From the IMG/VR virus record IMGVR_UViG_3300021180_000435, positions 1-29,253 of that record: 29,253 nucleotides of DNA; one strand, written 5' to 3'. The translations under genes were made by a program, and so were the position numbers. How positions within the stretch are numbered: position 1 is the stretch's first letter; every line of letters starts with the position of its first letter. This document shows, in pieces, positions 22,486 through 29,253 of the stretch. The DNA comes from a virus. Under the pieces are notes generated by a model that saw nothing but the letters and a program-made list of their open reading frames with translations, searched no databases and was not told where the DNA came from.

Positions 22486-22650
22486 ATGGCAACTAAAGAA
22501 CAAATGGCAAGTATTACACCACCAGCTATTCCAGCAGTGGGCGAAGTACTCAATAAGCTCGACAACTGGGAAACATGTGACGACCCAAGCAATAACTTTC
22601 ATATCGACCACGATGAGTTCTGCAATTGTGACCACGATAATCTCGCCTAA
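22486..22650 (+). CDS. Small acidic protein (54 aa)
   Basis: A strong ribosome site (AAAGGAGG) 5 nt upstream supports this ORF, which was too short for a simple length filter. The product starts MATKEQMASITPPAI and ends with an Asp/His/Cys cluster (HIDHDEFCNCDHDN) that could bind a metal. No family recognised. Confidence 0.6.
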   Translation: MATKEQMASITPPAIPAVGEVLNKLDNWETCDDPSNNFHIDHDEFCNCDHDNLA

Positions 22651-22658
22651 GGAATCTG

Positions 22659-24758
22659 ATGGCTGATATCCAACGTAGGCTAGATACCACACAGGAAATC
22701 TATATCAATAAATGGTGGACGGGACTGTACAAGAACCGTTCACCGTTGTTTACACCTGTGTCTGCAATGGGTATCCAGCTTATTGCTCGTATGGATGCAC
22801 TGTGGGATGGTGCGAACATAATGATTACACCACGCTACAGCTTACAGCGTAGGTATGGATTCGTGCGTTACTGTCCTTCACAAGTTATTTTAGGAGTGCC
22901 ACTAACCTTCTTCAGTTATCAAGACCTCACTGGTAATGTTTATCCACTAGTAGATACGACAACTGCAGTCCAAGTCTTTACACCACTTGGTCTGACGACT
23001 CTGTTTACTAAGTCAGGTGGCGCTAGCCAAACCAGCTTCCAAGCTGTGCTCAACACTCTGTATTTCGTCAATGGAGTGGACCTACAGAAATGGACCAACG
23101 AATCTACCTTATCTCAGATAGGTATTAACGCTCCAACTGTGGCTCCAAGTCTTTCATATAGCAACGGAGGAGTTCTACAACCAATAGTTGGGTACTCATA
23201 CGGTTATTGCTTCCAGAACTCGACCACCAAGCACTTAAGCACGATGTCTCCTATTTCAGCAGACACAGGACCATTAAATAATCAAACAGTCGCTGAACAC
23301 CACACCGTACCTGGTACGGGACCCTACACAATCACCGTAAACAACTCAGCCACCTTCCTTGCAGATGAGGGAGTGGTGGTAAACGCTACAAATGTCCCAT
23401 TGACTGTGGTCGCTGGCTCACCAGGCAGCGGACAGTACTCAGTAACCTCTGGAGTGTACACATTCAATATTGCTCAGGCTGGCGTTCCAATGCAAATCAG
23501 TTATGCCTACGCATTGACTGGTGGCACGGGCATGAATATCACTGTTCAAGGGAGTCGTAGCGTAGATGCACAAGTAGATAAAGTTGTAATCTTCCGTACC
23601 GATGATGGAGGAGCTGAATATTTCTTTCTCTCTACTGTGAACAATCCAGGTTCTGGAGGGTGGAGTTATACCGATAACACTCCAGACTCTGGTCTAAATG
23701 ACCTGGATATCGCACCCGTAGATTTTGCCAATAATCCTCCTCCAACTGGATTATCTCTGTTGACCTGGTACGCAGGTCGTTTATGGGGAGCTTCAGGCAA
23801 CACGCTCTACTTTAGCGGTGGTCCAGATACCATCAATGGCGTTGGTGAGGAATCATGGCCACCTGCCAATAACTTTCCTGTCCCAGGAAGTATAACTGCT
23901 CTGGCACCGACTTCTAATGGATTAGTGGTTTGGACCAAAGACGATGCTTATGTGGTGACTGGCAATAGTTCATCCACATTCACAGCACCCATGCTTTGGC
24001 AGCTCAACTGGGGAGTTCAAAACCAGAACTGTGTTTCTCAAGATGGAGACAATATATTTATCATCACGAGCAGAGGACAGATATTCAACTTCTCTGCTAA
24101 TGGACTGAATGAAATTGGTGCCCTCAATGAATATCAGTTGGCAGCATTCAATCCTGCTAATTCTTACATCGTTGTTCATCGCAGTGGTCCAGATGAGGGA
24201 GTGTTCGTATGCGATGGCTCCGCCAATATCTATCGTTATAGTCAGGTAGCCAATGCTTGGGACACAGTGATAATACCAGCAGGAGGTTGCAAAGCTATAG
24301 CTTCTATCGAGGTAAGTCCAGCCAATTGGAAGTTGATGATGGGTCGTGCTTCTACTAATAGTTATCTACTGGCTCGTGACTTAAACACATTCACCGATGA
24401 CGAAGTGACTTATCCAGCTTGGGTAACGGTCGGCTCGATAACTGTAGCTCCTCCACGCAAAGTAGCTAATCTAGATGCAGTATTAACTCAATTCATGCCA
24501 GTTGGTACTTATCCAACTGTCAGTGTATTGCTCAATGAAGTAGCTGACTTGGGTATATTCCCAGCTACATTTGTGGCACTACCTCATCCAGTACCAGACC
24601 CGCCACAGCTACCACCTACTCAAACTATCTGGACAAGGAGACACGATTTCAAGGCGGCTCAGAATCCATTGTCTGGTCATGTCTCACATTTGCAAGTCAA
24701 GATACAGTTCAAATCCGAAGCACAGCAGAACGAAATATTAGGAATAGGTTTATCGTAA
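22659..24758 (+). CDS. Tail nozzle-like protein (beta-propeller), predicted
   Basis: A 699-residue protein with the opening KNRSPLFTPVS, DALWDGANIMITPRYSLQRRYGF, seen at the start of phage nozzle-like proteins that carry a beta-propeller. The middle (about 170-350) holds immunoglobulin-like beta segments, and residues 370-560 have propeller-like repeats (AGRLWGASGNTLYFSGG, NGLVVWTKDDAYVVTG, DGDNIFIITSRGQIFNFSANG, DEGVFVCDGSANIYRYS). It would correspond in place to T7 gp12, forming the distal end of the short tail. Start follows AAGGAA. Stop and the next start share TAATG. Confidence 0.7.
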   Translation: MADIQRRLDTTQEIYINKWWTGLYKNRSPLFTPVSAMGIQLIARMDALWDGANIMITPRYSLQRRYGFVRYCPSQVILGVPLTFFSYQDLTGNVYPLVDTTTAVQVFTPLGLTTLFTKSGGASQTSFQAVLNTLYFVNGVDLQKWTNESTLSQIGINAPTVAPSLSYSNGGVLQPIVGYSYGYCFQNSTTKHLSTMSPISADTGPLNNQTVAEHHTVPGTGPYTITVNNSATFLADEGVVVNATNVPLTVVAGSPGSGQYSVTSGVYTFNIAQAGVPMQISYAYALTGGTGMNITVQGSRSVDAQVDKVVIFRTDDGGAEYFFLSTVNNPGSGGWSYTDNTPDSGLNDLDIAPVDFANNPPPTGLSLLTWYAGRLWGASGNTLYFSGGPDTINGVGEESWPPANNFPVPGSITALAPTSNGLVVWTKDDAYVVTGNSSSTFTAPMLWQLNWGVQNQNCVSQDGDNIFIITSRGQIFNFSANGLNEIGALNEYQLAAFNPANSYIVVHRSGPDEGVFVCDGSANIYRYSQVANAWDTVIIPAGGCKAIASIEVSPANWKLMMGRASTNSYLLARDLNTFTDDEVTYPAWVTVGSITVAPPRKVANLDAVLTQFMPVGTYPTVSVLLNEVADLGIFPATFVALPHPVPDPPQLPPTQTIWTRRHDFKAAQNPLSGHVSHLQVKIQFKSEAQQNEILGIGLS

Positions 24759-27700
24759 TGTCTAATGTTACCACTGACGATTTACAGCGATTGGCAATCA
24801 CACCTCGTGGACCTAACGAGGCACCACTCTCATTTCGTCCAGTTAGACCATTGCAGCCATTCCCTCCCGTTCATGTATCTTCACCAATCACAGCGAAGCC
24901 AGTAATAACACCAACGCTTAAAGGTAATCCCAGTGGCAAAGGAGGAGTGCCATTCGCACTGCTCACTATCAATGTTGTACAGTCTCCGGTCAAACAACAG
25001 AGCTACACCAATTCAGAGGTCAGTGTCTCTTATCAACGAGTGCAGCCTGACCCTAACTTCGACCACGTCAATATCTGGTTCGTTGGATATCACGGCAATA
25101 CCAAGCCTCAGTTGATGACTACTGGAACGATATCACCGATATCGTTCCTATGTGACACTACTGGTGAAACAGTTACAGTGTACGCTCAGCCGTGTTCTGC
25201 ATTGGGATTGGAAGCTCCACTTAGCTTTGCTAAGACTGGTACTGTCACTCTCAATGGAGTTATCGGTAGTCCTCCAGAACCAACAATAACCGAATATCTG
25301 GTAGCTACTCCCTCAGGATATGAGTTCAGTTTCTCTCAGTTGATTCTAGCTCCGGGAGATGAGGACGTAATCAGTTCTTACAAGGTCTATCGCAACACTG
25401 GCTTTACTACCAGTGGTGCCACGGTTATTCGGACATTCGTTCACGAACCAACCAATGGCGGTGCGACTATCGTAGTACAAGACGCCAAAGGTGACGGTGT
25501 CACTTATTACTACTGGGTATCCGCAGTCAACACGAAAGGACTAGAGTCTGCTCTAGAGCCAGCCGAAATAGGAGCCATCGTACCTAGCCCTCCACCAATC
25601 GGTCAAGGAGCGATGGTCGTTAGTCAAACGATAGAAGTAGGAAATGCTGTTACCAACGGCTCACCTCTGACCAGCTATATACAAGGCAATACAGTAAACA
25701 CCCAAGGAACAATCGAGTTTGACATTCTAGCTATACCAGTAGGAATCATTGATGTCCTAATGTACGCCAGCACTACCAGCGGCTTGCCCAATGGATACGT
25801 ATTTCGCTTTGATGCAAGGTCTGGATTCGCCCCTGGCCAAATTTTGAGGTTAGATAGTGGGATTTATACAACCATTGGAACTTTGACTGGCTTTGTAAGT
25901 GGCACTACTTTAAGTGGCTGGCACCACATTGGTTGCCGTATTAGCGGTCATCAATATGACATTTTTGTGGATGGAACTTGGATGTATACAGCCACGGATG
26001 CTACCTATACCCCAACTGGAGCGACCTACTTTGGCTGTCAACTTTTGACTGGCTTAAAGCTGGCCCCTTCGGCCTTAGTCCAAAAGACAATGGATGACTT
26101 CGTTGATGGTCAAGATTATGCCAGAGTCTGTGCAGGTCATCAATTTGCCGTTGGTGCTGGCAATATGGGGAAGGTCGCTGCAGCCGCTACGCTTGACACT
26201 TCCATCGACTACACCTCAGCTTCTTATGGATTCGGCAATCCCGCACCCGCTGGAGTTGCCCTTACTAACTTTTACGCTCGCTGGGTTGGTTATTTAGTTC
26301 CCAGCATTACTGGTACTTACACCATAGGGGTAAACTCCGATGATGGAGCCAACCTATATGTGGATGGCGTGCCTATCGTTGTAAATCTGACAGGCAATCA
26401 GGCTGCTTTTACTAGCCTCAATTACACTCAATCAAAGACTATTCATCTAGCTGCTGGAGTGTATCATCCAATCATTGTTGAGTGGCAGAATAACACAGGG
26501 CCATACTGTCTACAACTTCTTTGGACACCACCAAATTTAAGTACCCAACTCATTGGAACTGCCAATCTTAGTATCTCAAGTACTTCTATAACAGGTGCTC
26601 TCGCAAGCGATTGGTGGAACGGTACGCCTAATCTCTGGTATCCAACAGGTGGTCACTATATTGATTTCGCAGACGTACATGTAAACAAGATTCTAGATAA
26701 TGTTAACGATGGCACCTATTACATAAAGGGTGCTGCCATGGTAGTTGGCGAAGGAATGGTCCAAAACGGCAACTTCGCTTTAGGTAATCTTACAGGCTGG
26801 CAATTAGGCGGTGGTGGATTTAACCCGAACATTATTACATATATAGAAAACAGTAATCCTCCGTATTCTGGAGCAGGAAATTATGTCCATATCGCTTCTG
26901 GAGTGCTATGGGGAGGCATATCTTCAACTCATAAGTCTGCTTGTGTACCAGGAGAAGCTTATAAGGTAGCTGGGTGGGCTTACGCTGGGACCGTCAGCAA
27001 CGGTGCAGGTATCGTTGCAAACTTCTGGAACTCCGCTGGGGCAGCAATAGGAAACGTATCAGCACTCACGACAGGAACGGGTTCATGGCAATATCTTACT
27101 GGCGTAGCTACAGCTCCAGCAGGAACTGCCTACATGACTTTTGGTGTAGGGAACAATGATTCCTCATATTCCGATGCCTACTTTACGGGAGTTAATTGTT
27201 GGAAAATACGCTCGCTTGATGACGAAGTTAAAGATGGTTCTACTTACATTCGTCCAGGTTGGGTGAATGGCAATCATCTTTTGGGTAGTAGAGGAACATC
27301 ACCATTGTGTGCCTCGTGGTCAACCACAGCCACTGGCAACATTCTAACTCAATCAGGTACTTCTTCTACTATCAATGTAGCAGCATTTGTTATTCAATAC
27401 GGATTCGGTCAAGTTTCATATAGCAGTGGTACTTGTACAGCACCGACTAACACCTCTACAGGGGTAGTGTATTTCACTGACCCAACCTATTCAGGTGGAG
27501 CGATGGTGTTCCACTTCACAACTGCAGCTTACAACGCAAATGCCAATGATGCTGATATTCCATTGGGAGTAATTACGCTTTCATCCGGCGGCGGCGGCGG
27601 TGGCGGCGGTGGTGGTGGGGGTATCGGATGCTTTAGCCCTACTACTAAAGTAGTAACACCTAATGGGAACGTTCCATTCAAAGACCTTCGCATAGGAGAC

Positions 27701-28000
27701 AAGGTACTAACTGCTAAAGGCACTTGGCGTGAGATATTCGGTATCCAGTCTAGAGATTTTACTGGTCCAATGCTCGATATGGGAGACTCTGAAGCAGTAA
27801 CTCTTGGACATGGCATTTTGCATCAAGGCATGTGGATAGATGCGATTCATCTTAATACGTTTCCAGAGATACCTTACTCAGGAAAGGTAATGAACCTACT
27901 CATTAAGATATCTGGCGACGATGATGGACTTTCTTCACAGACAGAACATAGCTACACATTGTCAAACGGACTGATAGCTCACAATTATTATGGTACTTAA
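24758..28000 (+). CDS. Modular tail fibre/hub with FN3-, LamG-, PA14- and CBM-like domains and a C-terminal Hint domain
   Basis: A 1080-residue mosaic protein. Two FN3-like domains span about 70-275, a LamG/concanavalin-like domain about 290-440 (WHHIGCRISGHQYDIFVDG), a PA14-like domain about 488-600 (FYARWVGYLVPSITGTYTI, SDDGANLYVDG), and a carbohydrate-binding-module-like domain about 668-815 (NGNFALGNLTGWQLG). After a further beta domain comes a run of 12 Gly (944-955), then a Hint domain (958-1080): Cys958 start, CFSPTTKVVTPNGNVPFKDL, GDKVL, TLGH (1015-1018), and the ending HN (1075-1076) followed by YYGT. All intein-type catalytic positions are present except a Cys/Ser/Thr after the Asn. 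Cleavage at the N-terminal side, the C-terminal side, or both is plausible. It probably binds host polysaccharide. Confidence 0.8.
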   Translation: MSNVTTDDLQRLAITPRGPNEAPLSFRPVRPLQPFPPVHVSSPITAKPVITPTLKGNPSGKGGVPFALLTINVVQSPVKQQSYTNSEVSVSYQRVQPDPNFDHVNIWFVGYHGNTKPQLMTTGTISPISFLCDTTGETVTVYAQPCSALGLEAPLSFAKTGTVTLNGVIGSPPEPTITEYLVATPSGYEFSFSQLILAPGDEDVISSYKVYRNTGFTTSGATVIRTFVHEPTNGGATIVVQDAKGDGVTYYYWVSAVNTKGLESALEPAEIGAIVPSPPPIGQGAMVVSQTIEVGNAVTNGSPLTSYIQGNTVNTQGTIEFDILAIPVGIIDVLMYASTTSGLPNGYVFRFDARSGFAPGQILRLDSGIYTTIGTLTGFVSGTTLSGWHHIGCRISGHQYDIFVDGTWMYTATDATYTPTGATYFGCQLLTGLKLAPSALVQKTMDDFVDGQDYARVCAGHQFAVGAGNMGKVAAAATLDTSIDYTSASYGFGNPAPAGVALTNFYARWVGYLVPSITGTYTIGVNSDDGANLYVDGVPIVVNLTGNQAAFTSLNYTQSKTIHLAAGVYHPIIVEWQNNTGPYCLQLLWTPPNLSTQLIGTANLSISSTSITGALASDWWNGTPNLWYPTGGHYIDFADVHVNKILDNVNDGTYYIKGAAMVVGEGMVQNGNFALGNLTGWQLGGGGFNPNIITYIENSNPPYSGAGNYVHIASGVLWGGISSTHKSACVPGEAYKVAGWAYAGTVSNGAGIVANFWNSAGAAIGNVSALTTGTGSWQYLTGVATAPAGTAYMTFGVGNNDSSYSDAYFTGVNCWKIRSLDDEVKDGSTYIRPGWVNGNHLLGSRGTSPLCASWSTTATGNILTQSGTSSTINVAAFVIQYGFGQVSYSSGTCTAPTNTSTGVVYFTDPTYSGGAMVFHFTTAAYNANANDADIPLGVITLSSGGGGGGGGGGGGIGCFSPTTKVVTPNGNVPFKDLRIGDKVLTAKGTWREIFGIQSRDFTGPMLDMGDSEAVTLGHGILHQGMWIDAIHLNTFPEIPYSGKVMNLLIKISGDDDGLSSQTEHSYTLSNGLIAHNYYGT

Positions 28001-28013
28001 AGGACATTAGTAG

Positions 28014-28268
28014 ATGGAACATAAACTAAAGGCAATTGAACATAGAGAACTGAATGATGACCAGGTAAGTGTACTTTACCGCTGTTGCGATGACCCGACT
28101 ACAGATTCGTGGTGCACTGTTCACTTGTCCTTGTCTGCAACTGAGATAGAAGCAGTATTTGAACACCACAAAGGAAAGATAGCATTACAACACGAGAATA
28201 AGCTCCGGTTCCGTGCTGGTAGTCATCCTGTGAATCAACACACAGGAGACAGCACACTCATACTATAA
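28014..28268 (+). CDS. Hypothetical protein (84 aa)
   Basis: Located 13 nt after the Hint-tailed fibre gene with AAAGGA upstream. A small soluble beta-rich protein (VLYRCCDDPTTDSWCTVHLSL) with three Cys in the first third; no family recognised. It could be a fibre-assembly helper because of position only. Confidence 0.6.
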   Translation: MEHKLKAIEHRELNDDQVSVLYRCCDDPTTDSWCTVHLSLSATEIEAVFEHHKGKIALQHENKLRFRAGSHPVNQHTGDSTLIL

Positions 28269-28283
28269 AGATAATAGGACCTC

Positions 28284-28751
28284 ATGAAACGAATAACCGC
28301 AGAAGCAATGCCATTGTATGCAGTTCCCCTCGATAAAGCCAAAGAGTTTATCAAGTGGGTATGGAATGGAAGAGAGAAAAATGGATTTGACATGAAGGTC
28401 ATGTCATACCCTCGTACCATCATGTGCTCAGCCAAAGACGATACTGGAGCACTGATGTACATCCCTCTTCAGCCAGTATTGATGTACGAATCTATAGCTT
28501 CCAAGCCTGAGATTACTGAGCGTCAAACAGCTCTATCTCTATGGCGTATTGGTGAGCTGATGGAACAAGTAATGCATGACACTGGTCATTGTGAAGCCTA
28601 CTTTCTAGTTAAAGATGGTGACGTGGCTGATATCTGTGCTGCCCATGGGTGGGAAGAGATAGACCCTAAGAAATATCGGATGTTGAGACGAAAGATTGAA
28701 CCGCCTGTGTATCCGACTGTTGTAGAGGACGACACAACCAATGATAACTAA
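28284..28751 (+). CDS. Hypothetical protein, possible acetyltransferase-like fold (155 aa)
   Basis: A 155-residue alpha/beta protein. The order of segments (AKEFIKWVWNG, then SAKDDTGALMYIPLQPVLMYES, then ITERQTALSLWRIGELMEQVM, then CEAYFLVKDGDVADICAAHGWEEI) resembles phage GNAT-like virion-associated proteins in which the CoA-binding loop is weak. I see no clear Q/RxxGxG/A motif, so this is a low-level suggestion. The start follows AGGA; the stop overlaps the following gene by 11 nt. Confidence 0.6.
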   Translation: MKRITAEAMPLYAVPLDKAKEFIKWVWNGREKNGFDMKVMSYPRTIMCSAKDDTGALMYIPLQPVLMYESIASKPEITERQTALSLWRIGELMEQVMHDTGHCEAYFLVKDGDVADICAAHGWEEIDPKKYRMLRRKIEPPVYPTVVEDDTTNDN

Positions 28752-29253
28752 TTCAACATATTACATCAGCGAGCTAAGGTTCTGGCTAATCGAGGGCGAG
28801 TATATCCCTTATGCCATGACTAAAGTTCCCTATTCTGGCGTTTGGGCTTTATGCAAAGGTGACAAAGTTGCTCAGCAACAAGAGCAAGCAACAGCCACGT
28901 TTGACCAACAATTAATGTCAATGATGCAGGCTCAGTATGCTACCCAACAATCACAGTTGAAGTATCTCCAGAGTAAGATGCAGCCGATGATTGACAACCC
29001 TACTGGGTACACGAAATCACAGCTTACCTCAATGCGTACTGGTGCTACTGATACCAATGCCCAGCAGTTCAAGAATGCTGAAGCTGTACTTAATAACCAA
29101 GTATCTCAGCAAAGTGGTGGGTCTAAGTTAGCCAGTGTTGCAGGCACAATGACCCAGGCTAAGGCTGGTCTGGATGTAGCTGAGGCTGAGACTCAAGCTG
29201 GCTCACAAGAACAAATTACTCAAGCCAACGCTAATCTTGAACAACAGAATTAC
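28741..29253 (+). CDS. Internal virion-type protein, N-terminal part (runs off the window)
   Basis: An open frame of at least 171 codons that continues past the end. After residue 45 it is rich in Gln, Ala, Met and Thr with long helices (QQLMSMMQAQYATQQSQLKYL, NAEAVLNNQV), and includes the run GYTKSQLTSMRTGATDTNAQ, a pattern I recognise from podovirus-like virion proteins that enter the cell with DNA. The start at 28741 overlaps the previous gene; a second ATG (28816, MTKVPYSGVW) is possible, since neither has a strong ribosome site. Confidence 0.65.
   Translation, partial: MITNSTYYISELRFWLIEGEYIPYAMTKVPYSGVWALCKGDKVAQQQEQATATFDQQLMSMMQAQYATQQSQLKYLQSKMQPMIDNPTGYTKSQLTSMRTGATDTNAQQFKNAEAVLNNQVSQQSGGSKLASVAGTMTQAKAGLDVAEAETQAGSQEQITQANANLEQQNY

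Noticed and set aside
3398-28000. Diversity-generating retroelement acting on spike or fibre
   Set aside because: No reverse transcriptase or template repeat is visible in the window.
1-29253. CRISPR arrays, tRNA genes, insertion sequences
   Set aside because: No regularly spaced repeats, no convincing tRNA arms and no transposase found on either strand.

Overview
The window is a 29 kb piece of a tailed-bacteriophage genome (Caudoviricetes), either a temperate phage or a prophage. Evidence: a tyrosine integrase at the left edge, then a small-to-large terminase, portal, scaffold-like, N4-gp56-type capsid, neck, nozzle, fibre and internal-virion series on the right. Start sites carry AGGAGG-type ribosome binding sites and stops fit the standard code, so the host is a bacterium; I cannot name it. 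The neck and nozzle order looks podovirus-like, and no tape-measure gene is visible in the window.

Layout. (1) 1-1284: integrase, a small convergent minus-strand gene, and a promoter-to-terminator unit that looks like a ~168-nt structured RNA. (2) 1285-2800: ~390 nt rich in hairpins (two GUAA tetraloops), an HNH endonuclease, a trio of hairpins, and a Com-like zinc-finger gene overlapped by a small out-of-frame ORF. (3) 2808-5254: a hypothetical gene, a 23-residue membrane peptide and a beta-helix tail spike. (4) 5321-8396, minus strand: five small accessory genes, two of them membrane proteins, with long untranslated leaders, a strong terminator and a long inverted repeat. (5) 8397-8811: a divergent control region full of inverted repeats, with a possible four-way-junction RNA. 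(6) 8812-12596: tightly coupled small genes, then a glycan cassette: a double-domain glycosyltransferase (GT2-like plus GT31-like), an FkbM methyltransferase, a second methyltransferase and a LicD-family transferase. (7) 12622-19442: packaging and capsid genes, closed by a clear terminator. (8) 19454-29253: neck, nozzle and fibre genes, including a 1080-residue modular protein ending in a polyglycine tract and a Hint (intein/hedgehog-like) domain. The last gene runs off the window.

How it fits together: the right-hand genes (8812 onward) overlap by ATGA or TAATG junctions, which suggests one translationally coupled late transcript in which sugar-modifying enzymes are made together with the packaging machinery. 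The likely purpose is to decorate virions or alter the infected cell's surface. The minus-strand block looks like an accessory or lysogeny-expressed module under its own extended -10 promoter. The most unusual points are the Hint-tailed fibre, the GT2/GT31 fusion in a glycan cassette, several strongly structured non-coding segments, and a histidine-phosphatase-like protein that appears to lack its second catalytic histidine.
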